Shown: piece after piece, positions 35,640 through 43,894 of the stretch
Numbering within the stretch: position 1 is the stretch's first letter
How the letters are laid out: each line of letters starts with the position of its first letter
DNA from: Streptomyces shenzhenensis
GTDB lineage: Bacteria > Actinomycetota > Actinomycetes > Streptomycetales > Streptomycetaceae
NCBI RefSeq assembly: GCF_003688995.1
Contig: NZ_PENI01000011.1
Span: forward strand, 124,001-188,000
DNA: 64,000 bases
Direction of reading: 5' to 3'
Position numbers and translations under genes: made by a program
The notes under the pieces: model-generated
What the model saw: only the letters and a program-made list of their open reading frames with translations
Database searches by the model: none
Told to the model about the DNA's origin: nothing

Positions 35640-36160
35640 GACGCGCGCTGGTCTGGGGCGGGGTGTCGGTCTGGGGGCGTGTGCTGGTCCTGGGTGGGTG
35701 TCGGTCTGTGGGCGTGTGCTGGTCCGGGGCGGGTGTCGGTCTGTGGGCGTGCGCTGGTCCTGGACGGGTGCCGCGTCTGGGTGCGCGCGCAGGCCTGCGG
35801 GCGCGCACCGGTCTGGGGCGTGTGTCGATCCGGGGCATGTGCCGGCCTGGGCGCGTGCGCCGATCCTAGGCGGGTGCCGGGTGCCGGGTGCCGGGTGCCG
35901 GGTGCCGGTCGGTCTGGGGTGGGTGCTGGGTGTGTGGGCGTGCGCCGGTCCTGGATGGGTGCTCGGTCTGAGGGTGCGTGCGGGTTCGGGGTAGGCGCCG
36001 GGTCTGGGCGCGTGCGCCGGTCCTGGATGAGTGCCGGGTCGGAGGACGCGCGCCGGTCCGGGACGGGTGCCGCGTCTCGGGGCGTGTGCCGGTCTGGGGG
36101 CGCGTACCGATCCTGGACGGATGCCGGGTCGGGGGGCGTGTGCCGGTCCGGGCGCGCGCC
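35640..36160. repeat. Degenerate tandem repeat, 35-36 bp period with an 18-bp half unit
   Basis: The core G(T/C)G(C/T)(T/C)GGTCC recurs at 35681, 35716 and 35751 (exact 35-bp steps), then at 35942, 36014, 36050, 36086, 36104 and 36140 (steps of 36, or of 72 and 18). Runs of GGGTGCCGGGTGCCG at 35875-35905 are a shorter 8-bp expansion. The plus strand is strongly G-rich. Reading frames exist on both strands but are products of the period, so I call it a decayed non-coding minisatellite. Confidence 0.75.
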
Positions 36161-36283
36161 GGTTCGGGGGAGGGGGCTTCGCCGCACGTGCGCATCCGGC
36201 CGGACCCTCGCGCCCGGTCGGCCCTGGTCGCCGACGACGACCCCGGCCGGGTCTGCGACGCGACCGCGCCCGCCGGACCGCCT

Positions 36284-36452
36284 TGTTCCGTTTGGGTCGT
36301 CGTCGACCGGGGTGTTGGCGTCCGGCCGCCTGTGGGGCTATCTCGTTCCCGTGCGGGTCGTCGCCAACCAGGGAGTTCGCGTCCGCCCGCCTGTGGGGCT
36401 ATCTCGTCCCCGTGCGGGTCGTCGCCGACCAGGGTGCTCGCGTCCGGCCGCC
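36284..36452. repeat. 61-bp tandem repeat, about 2.7 copies
   Basis: Copies start at 36331 and 36392 with TGTGGGGCTATCTCG and each ends CGTCCG(C/G)CCGCC. A truncated copy precedes them (36284-36330). The two full copies differ at only a handful of positions. No coding role is evident. It lies between the minisatellite and the Prim-Pol-like gene. Confidence 0.75.
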
Positions 36453-36644
36453 CGCCGGGCCGCCCCTTCGGGTTCGGGACCCGAACGCCTCGGTCGTGTC
36501 GAAGTCGGCCTACTTCCACCGCGGCACGCCGTCGGGCCCGACGAGGTGCACCGCACGGCGTTGCCCTTCTCCGCCCGGATGCCGTTCACCGGCGCTGACA
36601 AGGCGCGCCGAACGCCCCCCGGGGGGCAGGAGGCCCGGCGAGCG

Positions 36645-37301
36645 TCAGGCTCGTGAGCGGTGGGTCACATAGGCCAGGGTGCCCAGGAGGAGGCGGGCCG
36701 CCGGGGGCCTGGTCGCCGAGTCGAGGGCGGGCGGGCGGAGCCAGCGGACCGGGCCGAGGCCGCCCCGGTCGGAGGGCGGCGCCGTGATGTACCTGCCCGG
36801 ACCGAGGCCGCGCAGGTCGAGGGAGGACGGGTCGTCCCAGCCCAGGCGGTAGAGGAGTGTGGGGAGTCCGGCGGCGGCGCCGGGGGCGACCAGGAACTGG
36901 GCGCGGCCGTCGGGGGTCGCGATGACCGGGCCCAGGGGCAGCCCCATCCGCTCCAGACGGGCCAGCGCGCGGCGCCCGGTGGACTCCGCCACCTCCAGCA
37001 CGTCGAACGCGCGGCCGACCGGCAGCATCACCGCGGCGCCGGGGAACTCGCCCCAGGCCTTGGTGACTTCGTCGAGCGTGGCCCCGGCGGAGATCTGGGG
37101 CGCGAACTCCAGTGGATGTGCGCCCGGCGCCCGGCAGTCCGCCCGGCCGCACGAACAGGCGCCCCCCTCGGCCCGTGCGCCCGGCACCACGTCCCAGCCC
37201 CACAGTCCGGTGAACTCGGCGACTGCGGTGCAGTCCGACGAGCGACCGCGCCGACGTGTGCCGGTGCGGTTCTCGCGCATGCCGCCGATCGTGAAGCCCA
37301 T
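36645..37301 (-). CDS. Bifunctional DNA primase/polymerase-like (Prim-Pol N-terminal) protein
   Basis: The 218-residue product resembles the Prim-Pol N-terminal domain found in mobile-element primases: a WGWDVVPG opening, CSCGRADCRAPGAHPLEF (a cysteine cluster and the G-HP substrate strip), ATLDEVTKAWGEFPGAAVMLPVG, and FDVLEVAEST where active enzymes have a DVLDxD metal motif. The second acid is missing, so catalysis is doubtful. It has no helicase domain. The ATG follows GGAGGGGG. From memory, the same kind of gene lies between ftsY and nsdA in S. coelicolor, so it is resident rather than newly acquired. Confidence 0.7.
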   Translation of the reverse strand: MGFTIGGMRENRTGTRRRGRSSDCTAVAEFTGLWGWDVVPGARAEGGACSCGRADCRAPGAHPLEFAPQISAGATLDEVTKAWGEFPGAAVMLPVGRAFDVLEVAESTGRRALARLERMGLPLGPVIATPDGRAQFLVAPGAAAGLPTLLYRLGWDDPSSLDLRGLGPGRYITAPPSDRGGLGPVRWLRPPALDSATRPPAARLLLGTLAYVTHRSRA

Positions 37302-37757
37302 GCCCCCTCCAACGGGTCCTGCGCGCCGATGGTTACGACGCGGAACGAGACGGAAGCGGAACGTGACCATACGGCTCCGTCTACCCCCGCCTCTGCGGGA
37401 ACCGAGCGGCGCCATGAAGCGTCACCGGTGGTGCGCTGAGATATACGCGCCCCCGAGTGCACCGCTGCGTCTACTTTCAGCCGTCCTATGTCAAGTGAAT
37501 CGCGCCCGGGCGACCGGGAGTTCATTCGAAGGGGTGGCGAATGGTGGCGTTTCTGTGTTCGCCATGGCTGGGCGGGTGATCGTAGGATTACTTTGAGTGC
37601 ACGAGGCCCGGGGCACATGCGCTCATGGGTATGCCGGAGGCAAGGCGGCATTCCGTTCGACGGGTGAGATTCGTCGGACGGGCGGCCGTAGTCACCGGCA
37701 TTCTGATAGGGCTTGGCGCACGCGGTGACAAGTGGTCTCAGGAATGGGGGCGTTCCA
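37302..37757. other. Intergenic region between divergent Prim-Pol-like gene and nsdA
   Basis: The 456-bp gap must hold promoters for both genes. A TAGGAT box at 37583-37588 is the best -10 candidate for nsdA, but no matching -35 is clear. I found no RNA gene, no repeat and no convincing small gene. Confidence 0.4.
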
Positions 37758-39230
37758 GTGGGCGGCAACGGCGGTAGTGGGACGAACGCTGACAAGCGCC
37801 CCAACGAGCTGTTGGGTTCGTGGTTCGTGCGCAGCGGCTGGTCCAAGGGCGAGCTGGCCCGTCAAGTGAACCGCCGGGCCCGCCAGTTGGGGGCCAGCCA
37901 TATCTCGACGGACACCTCCCGGGTGCGCCGCTGGCTGGACGGCGAGAACCCCCGCGAGCCGATCCCCAGGATCCTGTCCGAACTGTTCTCCGAGCGGTTC
38001 GGCTGCGTCGTCTCCGTCGAGGACCTCGGCCTGCGCGCCGCCCGCCCCACACCCTCCGCGACCGGCGTCGACCTGCCCTGGACGGGCCCGCAGACGGTGG
38101 CCCTGCTCAGCGAGTACTCGCGCAGCGACCTCATGCTGGCGCGGCGCGGCTTCCTCGGGACCTCGCTGGCCCTGTCCGCGGGCCCGTCCCTCATCGAACC
38201 GATGCAGCGCTGGCTCGTCCCCTCGCCGGCCTCCCCGCAGCCCGAGCCCGAGCCCGCCGAGTCCCGGCGCCCCGGCCGGCTGTCCAGGCCCGAGCTGGAC
38301 CTGCTGGAGTCCACCGCGGTGATGTTCCGCCAGTGGGACGCCCAGTGCGGCGGCGGCCTGCGCCGCAAGGCGGTCGTCGGCCAGCTGCACGAGGTGACCG
38401 ACCTCCTCCAGGAACCCCAGCCGGCGGCCACCACCAGGAAGCTGTTCAAGGTCGCCGCCGAACTCGCCGAACTCGCCGGCTGGATGAGCTACGACGTGGG
38501 GCTCCAGCCCACCGCGCAGAAGTACTTCGTCCTCGCCCTGCACGCCGCCAAGGAGGCGGGCGACAAGCCCCTCGGCTCGTACATCCTCTCCAGTATGAGC
38601 CGCCAGATGATCCATCTCGGCCGGCCCGACGACGCCCTGGAACTGATCCACCTCGCCCAGTACGGCAGCCGCGACTGCGCGAGCCCGCGCACCCAGTCCA
38701 TGCTGTATGCGATGGAGGCCCGCGCCTACGCCAACATGGGGCAGCCGGGCAAGTGCAAACGGGCGGTGCGGATGGCCGAGGACGTCTTCGCCGAGGCCGA
38801 CGACTGGGACGAGCCGGACCCCGACTGGATCCGCTTCTTCTCCGAGGCCGAGCTGTACGGCGAGAACTCCCACTCCTACCGCGACCTCGCCTACGTCGCC
38901 GGCCGCAGCCCCGCCTACGCCTCCCTGGCCGAGCCGCTGATGCAGCGGGCCGTGAAGCTGTTCGCCGTGGACCACGAACACCAGCGGTCGTACGCACTGA
39001 ACCTGATCGGCATGGCCACCGTGCACCTGCTGCGCCGCGAGCCCGGACAGGGCACGGCGTACGCCATGCAGGCGATGAGCGTCGCCAAGAAGGTGCGCTC
39101 CGAGCGGGTGAACACGCGTATCCGGAAGACCGTCGACACGGCCGTGCGCGACTTCGGCGATCTCGCCGAGGTCATCGACCTCACCGACCTGCTCGCCAGC
39201 ACCCTCCCGGAGGCCGCGGAAGCGGTCTGA
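37758..39230 (+). CDS. nsdA: NsdA, negative regulator of differentiation (XRE-like plus TPR)
   Basis: NsdA is known in S. coelicolor as a negative regulator of sporulation and antibiotic production. The 490-residue product has an N-terminal helix-turn-helix-like region (SKGELARQVNRRARQLG, then DTSRVRRWLDGENPREPIP, residues 29-70). An unusual internal RRGFLGTSLALSAG (129-142) follows. The C-terminal half is helical repeats of TPR type (LALHAAKEAGDKPLG, MYAMEARAYANMGQ-like units). The GTG at 37758 lies downstream of a GGGGG tract. The gene stands alone before the amtB operon. Family identity rests on sequence and position; the molecular mechanism is not established here. Confidence 0.85.
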   Translation: MGGNGGSGTNADKRPNELLGSWFVRSGWSKGELARQVNRRARQLGASHISTDTSRVRRWLDGENPREPIPRILSELFSERFGCVVSVEDLGLRAARPTPSATGVDLPWTGPQTVALLSEYSRSDLMLARRGFLGTSLALSAGPSLIEPMQRWLVPSPASPQPEPEPAESRRPGRLSRPELDLLESTAVMFRQWDAQCGGGLRRKAVVGQLHEVTDLLQEPQPAATTRKLFKVAAELAELAGWMSYDVGLQPTAQKYFVLALHAAKEAGDKPLGSYILSSMSRQMIHLGRPDDALELIHLAQYGSRDCASPRTQSMLYAMEARAYANMGQPGKCKRAVRMAEDVFAEADDWDEPDPDWIRFFSEAELYGENSHSYRDLAYVAGRSPAYASLAEPLMQRAVKLFAVDHEHQRSYALNLIGMATVHLLRREPGQGTAYAMQAMSVAKKVRSERVNTRIRKTVDTAVRDFGDLAEVIDLTDLLASTLPEAAEAV

Positions 39231-39424
39231 CCCCGCAGAGCCCCGGCCGCGGCCGGCCCTCCCGAACAGCCCGACTCGGCTCCCCCACGCCAGGTCATCG
39301 GAGGTCCGCCCGCGGCCGGTTCGTTCTCCCCGGTCCGTTTCCCACGGAGAAGGTTGCGCCACGATAACGATGGACGTCGCCCGAATCCGGCAGTTCATCG
39401 ACGCGTAACACGCACGGCGCCTTC

Positions 39425-39462
39425 GTCACCCCGGTGAAACATCGAGGGGCTTCGACCGAAAC
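39425..39462 (+). promoter_or_regulatory. GlnR box upstream of amtB
   Basis: GTCAC (39425-39429), six bases, GAAAC (39436-39440) match the actinobacterial GlnR consensus gTnAc-n6-GaAAc exactly. A second GAAAC at 39458-39462 lies 22 bases further, two helical turns, with a poor a-half between. The site is 104-141 bases upstream of the amtB ATG. GlnR is known to activate amtB-glnK-glnD under nitrogen limitation in S. coelicolor. Confidence 0.75.
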
Positions 39463-39565
39463 CGCGCTGCGCCAGTCTCGGGGCGCATAACCGGCCCATC
39501 TCTCATGGCCGGACCACTCTCAGGCTTCGCCCGCACGGGCCGTACCAACCGACGAGGAGACGCCG

Positions 39566-40903
39566 ATGGCACCAGCCATCACGCTTGCCGCGGAGGCACC
39601 CAAGCTGTCCGCCGCGGACACAGGCTTCATGCTCATCTGTTCCGCCCTGGTGATGCTCATGACCCCGGGCCTGGCCTTCTTCTACGGAGGCATGGTCCGC
39701 GTCAAGAGCACCCTGAACATGCTGATGATGAGTTTCATCAGCCTGGGCATCGTCACCATTCTGTGGGTGCTCTACGGCTTCTCCATGGCCTTCGGCGCCG
39801 ACAAGGGCTCCGTCGTCGGCTGGACCTCCGACTTCGTCGGCTTCAGCGGGATCGACAAGATGGCCCTCTGGGACGGCTACACGATCCCGGTCTTCGTCTT
39901 CGCGGTCTTCCAGCTGATGTTCGCGATCATCACGCCCGCCCTGATAAGCGGCGCCCTCGCGGACCGTGTGAAGTTCTCGGCGTGGGCCGTCTTCCTCGTC
40001 CTGTGGGCCACGGTCGTCTACTTCCCGGTGGCGCACTGGGTGTGGGGCTCCGGCGGCTGGGCCTTCGACCTCGGCGTGATCGACTTCGCCGGCGGTACGG
40101 CGGTCCACATCAACGCGGGTGCCGCGGCCCTCGGCGTGATCCTCGTCATCGGCAAGCGCGTCGGCTTCAAGAAGGACCCGATGCGCCCGCACAGCCTCCC
40201 GCTGGTCATGCTCGGCGCCGGTCTGCTGTGGTTCGGCTGGTTCGGCTTCAACGCCGGCTCCTGGCTCGGCAACGGGGACGGCGTCGGCGCGCTGATGTTC
40301 GTCAACACGCAGGTCGCCACCGCCGCCGCCATGCTGGCCTGGCTCGCCTACGAGAAGATCCGGCACGGCGCGTTCACCACGCTGGGCGCCGCCTCCGGCG
40401 CGGTCGCCGGCCTGGTCGCGATCACCCCGTCCGGTGGCGCGGTCTCCCCGCTCGGCGCGATCGCCGTCGGCGTCATCGCCGGTGTCCTGTGCGCCATGGC
40501 CGTGGGCCTGAAGTACAAGTTCGGCTACGACGACTCCCTCGACGTGGTCGGCGTCCACATGGTCGGCGGCATCGTCGGCTCCCTGCTCATCGGCTTCTTC
40601 GCCAGCGGCAAGGGCCAGTCCGACGTCGAGGGCCTGTTCTACGGCGGCGGTCTGGACCAGTTCTGGAAGCAGTGCGCCGGCGTCTTCGGCGTCCTCGCCT
40701 ACTCCCTGATCGCCTCCGCCATCCTCGCCTTCCTCCTCGACAAGACCCTGGGCATGCGGGTCACCGAGGATGAAGAGGTCTCCGGCATCGACCAGGCCGA
40801 GCACGCCGAGACCGCATACGACTTCAGCGGCGCCGGCGGCGGAGTCGTCGGCACCGCCGCGCCCGCCCTGGCCGCCAAGCAGAGCAAGAAGGTGGACGCA
40901 TGA
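39566..40903 (+). CDS. amtB: Ammonium transporter
   Basis: AmtB conducts ammonium across the membrane and is gated by GlnK. The 445-residue product has about 11 hydrophobic helices. It contains GLAFFYGGMVRVKS near the N-terminus and the family signature DFAGGTAVHINAGAAALG, with the first pore His. A second pore His is in VVGVHMVGGIVGSLLIG. The cytosolic tail ends in AAKQSKKVDA. AGGAGACGCCG precedes the ATG. The stop overlaps glnK (ATGA). The upstream GlnR box predicts induction by nitrogen starvation. Confidence 0.96.
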   Translation: MAPAITLAAEAPKLSAADTGFMLICSALVMLMTPGLAFFYGGMVRVKSTLNMLMMSFISLGIVTILWVLYGFSMAFGADKGSVVGWTSDFVGFSGIDKMALWDGYTIPVFVFAVFQLMFAIITPALISGALADRVKFSAWAVFLVLWATVVYFPVAHWVWGSGGWAFDLGVIDFAGGTAVHINAGAAALGVILVIGKRVGFKKDPMRPHSLPLVMLGAGLLWFGWFGFNAGSWLGNGDGVGALMFVNTQVATAAAMLAWLAYEKIRHGAFTTLGAASGAVAGLVAITPSGGAVSPLGAIAVGVIAGVLCAMAVGLKYKFGYDDSLDVVGVHMVGGIVGSLLIGFFASGKGQSDVEGLFYGGGLDQFWKQCAGVFGVLAYSLIASAILAFLLDKTLGMRVTEDEEVSGIDQAEHAETAYDFSGAGGGVVGTAAPALAAKQSKKVDA

Positions 40904-41238
40904 AGCTCATCACCGCCGTCGTCAAGCCGCACCGGCTCGACGAGATCAAGGAAGCCCTGCAGGCCTTCGGGGTGCACGGTCTGACGGTCACCGAGGCCAG
41001 CGGCTACGGCCGGCAGCGGGGACACACCGAGGTCTACCGCGGTGCCGAGTACACGGTCGACCTGGTACCCAAGATCCGTATCGAGGTGCTGGCCGAGGAC
41101 GACGACGCCGAGCAGCTGATCGATGTCATCGTCAAGGCCGCCCGCACCGGCAAGATCGGCGACGGCAAGGTCTGGTCCCTGCCGGTCGAGACGGCCGTCC
41201 GGGTGCGCACCGGTGAGCGCGGCCCGGACGCCCTCTGA
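40900..41238 (+). CDS. glnK: PII signal-transduction protein GlnK
   Basis: This trimeric nitrogen sensor has 112 residues. It starts MKLITAVVKPHRLDEIKEAL. The T-loop contains YRGAEYTVDLVPK, with Tyr51 as the modification site; in Streptomyces this residue is adenylylated, not uridylylated, by GlnD. The B-loop is ARTGKIGDGKVW. The start overlaps amtB, consistent with direct binding of GlnK to AmtB. Confidence 0.97.
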   Translation: MKLITAVVKPHRLDEIKEALQAFGVHGLTVTEASGYGRQRGHTEVYRGAEYTVDLVPKIRIEVLAEDDDAEQLIDVIVKAARTGKIGDGKVWSLPVETAVRVRTGERGPDAL

Positions 41239-41294
41239 CCGGACGCGCCGTCCAACAGAAGGCCGTCCAGCAGAACAAGGACAGGAGTCGCCGG

Positions 41295-43739
41295 GTGACG
41301 GGTACGGATGTTCGGAAAGACGCACAGGACTCGGGACCCAGCGGCTACGCGGCGGCCCGGCTGCGCCTCCTCACCGAGGGGGCGCGGTCCGGGCCGCCGC
41401 GCCGTGCGGCCCTCGCCGAGCTGACCGACGACTGGCTGACCGGGCTGTTCACCGCGGCGGCCGAGGGCCTCAGAGGCGTCTCCCTGGTCGCCGTCGGCGG
41501 CTACGGCCGCGGCGAGCTGTCCCCGCGCAGCGACCTCGACCTCCTGCTGCTGCACGACGGCGGCGACACCAAGGCGGTCGCCGCCCTGGCCGACCGCATC
41601 TGGTACCCGGTCTGGGACCTCGGCCTCGCCCTCGACCACTCCGTGCGCACGCCGTCGGAGGCCCGGAAGACGGCGGGCGACGACCTCAAGGTCCAGCTCG
41701 GACTGCTCGACGCCCGGCACCTCGCGGGCGACCTGGGCCTCACCTCCGCAATGCGCACGGCCGTGCTCGCCGACTGGCGCAACCAGGCGCCGAAACGCCT
41801 GCCCGAACTCCAGGAGCTGTGCGCCGAACGCGCCGCGCGCCACGGCGAGCTGCAGTACCTCCTGGAACCCGATCTCAAGGAGGCCCGCGGCGGCCTCAGG
41901 GACGCCACCGCCCTGCGCGCGGTCGCCGCGTCCTGGCTCGCGGACGCCCCCCGCGAGGGCCTCGCGGACGCCCGGCGGCGCCTGCTCGACGTCCGTGACG
42001 CCCTGCACCTGGCCACCGGCCGTGCCACCGACCGCCTCGCCCTCCAGGAGCAGGACCAGGTGGCGGCGGACCTGGGCCTGCTGGACGCCGACACACTCCT
42101 GCGGCAGGTGTACGAGGCGGCCCGTGTCATCTCGTACGCCAGTGATGTCACCTGGCGCGAAGTGGGGCGCGTACTGCGGTCGCGCGCCGTGCGTCCGCGG
42201 CTGCGCGCCATGCTGGGCGGCAAACCGGTCACCGAACGGTCACCGTTGGCCGAGGGCGTGGTGGAGCAGGACGGCGAGGTGGTGCTCGCCCGCGCCGCGC
42301 GCCCCGAACGCGACCCGGTGCTCCCGCTGCGCGCCGCGGCCGCCGCCGCGCAGGCCGGCCTCCCGCTCTCCCTGCACGCCGTACGGCGCCTGTCCGCCAC
42401 CGTCCGCCCGCTGCCCACGCCCTGGCCCGCCGAGGCCCGGGAACAGCTGGTCACCCTGCTCGGCTCGGGCCGCCCCACGGTGGACGTCTGGGAGGCGCTG
42501 GAGGCCGAAGGGCTCATCACCCGGCTGCTGCCGGACTGGGAGCGGGTGCGCTGCCGCCCGCAGCGCAACGCCGTCCATGTGTGGACCGTGGACCGGCACC
42601 TGATCGAGACGGCGGTCCGCGCCTCCGAGCTGACCCGCCGGGTCGGCCGCCCCGACCTGCTGCTGGTCGCCGCCCTGCTGCACGACATCGGCAAGGGCTG
42701 GCCCGGCGACCACTCGGTGGCCGGCGAGATCATCGCCAAGGACGTGGCCGCGCGCATCGGCTTCGACCGCGCCGACGCGGCCGTGCTCTCCGCCCTCGTA
42801 CGGCATCACCTGCTGCTGATCGAGACCGCCACCCGGCGCGACCTGGAGGACCCGGCCACCGTCCGCGCGGTCGCCGACGCGGTCGGCACCCCGAGCACGC
42901 TGGAGCTGCTGCACGCGCTGACCGAGGCGGACGCGCTGGCCACCGGGCCGGCCGCCTGGTCGTCCTGGCGCGGCAACCTGGTCACCGACCTGGTGAAACG
43001 GGTCGCGGCGGTGCTGGCAGGGGACGCCCCCGACGAGCCCGAGCCCGCAGCCACGGCCGAACAGGAGCGGCTCGCCATCGAGGCGTTCCGTACCGGCGGA
43101 CCGGTGCTCGCGCTGCGCGCGCAGGCGGAACCCGCGACGGACGAGGAGCCACCCGGCGCCCCCGAGCCGCTGGGCGTCGAACTCCTCATCGCCGTGCCCG
43201 ACCAGCCGGGGGTGCTGCCCGCGGCGGCCGGCGTGCTGGCCGTGCACCGGCTCACCGTCCGCACCGCCGAGCTGCGCGCCCTGCGCCTGCCGGACGACGT
43301 CGACGACGGCTCGGTCCTGCTGCTGAACTGGCGGGTCGCGGCGGAGTACGGCTCGCTGCCGCAGGCGGCCCGGCTCCGCGCCGACCTGGTACGGGCGCTG
43401 GACGGCAGCCTGGACGTCGCGGGCCGGCTCGCGGAACGGGACGCGGCCTATCCGCGCCGCCGCGGCTGGGTGGCCCCGCCGCCCCGGGTGACGGTCGCCC
43501 CGGCCGCCTCCCGGCACGCCACGGTGATCGAGGTCCGCGCCCAGGACGCGCCGGGGCTGCTGTTCCGGATCGGCACGGCCCTGGAGAAGGCGGGGGTGCG
43601 GGTGCGGAGCATGCACGTCAGCACGCTCGGCTCCAACGCCGTCGACGCGTTCTACGTCACGACGGGGACGGGGGCGCAGCTGCCGGCGGAGGACGCGGGG
43701 TCGCTGGCCCGGGCGCTGGAGGAGACGCTGCGGGCGTGA
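41295..43739 (+). CDS. glnD: PII nucleotidyltransferase / deadenylylase GlnD
   Basis: GlnD modifies and demodifies GlnK. The 814-residue product has an N-terminal nucleotidyltransferase domain (VGGYGRGELSPRSDLDLLLL, with metal-binding DLD), a linker, and an HD phosphodiesterase domain (LLHDIGKGWPGDHSVAG). Two C-terminal ACT domains that sense glutamine follow (GVELLIAVPDQPGVLPAAAG and VIEVRAQDAPGLLFRIGTAL). In actinobacteria the transferred group is AMP. GTG at 41295 follows GGACAGGAG, 56 bases after glnK, completing the operon. Confidence 0.95.
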   Translation: MTGTDVRKDAQDSGPSGYAAARLRLLTEGARSGPPRRAALAELTDDWLTGLFTAAAEGLRGVSLVAVGGYGRGELSPRSDLDLLLLHDGGDTKAVAALADRIWYPVWDLGLALDHSVRTPSEARKTAGDDLKVQLGLLDARHLAGDLGLTSAMRTAVLADWRNQAPKRLPELQELCAERAARHGELQYLLEPDLKEARGGLRDATALRAVAASWLADAPREGLADARRRLLDVRDALHLATGRATDRLALQEQDQVAADLGLLDADTLLRQVYEAARVISYASDVTWREVGRVLRSRAVRPRLRAMLGGKPVTERSPLAEGVVEQDGEVVLARAARPERDPVLPLRAAAAAAQAGLPLSLHAVRRLSATVRPLPTPWPAEAREQLVTLLGSGRPTVDVWEALEAEGLITRLLPDWERVRCRPQRNAVHVWTVDRHLIETAVRASELTRRVGRPDLLLVAALLHDIGKGWPGDHSVAGEIIAKDVAARIGFDRADAAVLSALVRHHLLLIETATRRDLEDPATVRAVADAVGTPSTLELLHALTEADALATGPAAWSSWRGNLVTDLVKRVAAVLAGDAPDEPEPAATAEQERLAIEAFRTGGPVLALRAQAEPATDEEPPGAPEPLGVELLIAVPDQPGVLPAAAGVLAVHRLTVRTAELRALRLPDDVDDGSVLLLNWRVAAEYGSLPQAARLRADLVRALDGSLDVAGRLAERDAAYPRRRGWVAPPPRVTVAPAASRHATVIEVRAQDAPGLLFRIGTALEKAGVRVRSMHVSTLGSNAVDAFYVTTGTGAQLPAEDAGSLARALEETLRA

Positions 43740-43771
43740 CCTTGCGGTCATGTAGTGCGTATACAGGATGT

Positions 43772-43795
43772 ACTCCCCGCTGGCGCGGGGGTTCC
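43772..43795 (+). other. Isolated hairpin resembling a type I-E CRISPR repeat
   Basis: ACTCCCCGC TGGC GCGGGG GTTCC has the stem CCCCGC/GCGGGG (43775-43780 with 43785-43790) and flanks like those of actinobacterial type I-E repeats. Only one copy exists here and no cas genes are present, so it is not an array. It more simply serves as part of the glnD terminator region. Confidence 0.4.
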
Positions 43796-43828
43796 GGCCC
43801 TGCCCGCTGAACTCGGCGGGCAGGGCCG
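43795..43828 (+). terminator. Hairpin after glnD
   Basis: CGGCCCTGCCCGC (43795-43807) pairs perfectly with 43816-43828 around an 8-base loop. It lies 56 bases after glnD and 67 before ffh. Confidence 0.75.
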
Positions 43829-43894
43829 ATTCGCTTGCGGGGCCAGATACTCTGGAGGGCGACCCAGCTTCCGACTCCGAGGACCGACGCCGCC

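Noticed and set aside
43772..43795. CRISPR array
   Set aside because: Only one repeat-like hairpin exists, with no spacer series and no cas genes. It is listed as a hairpin only.
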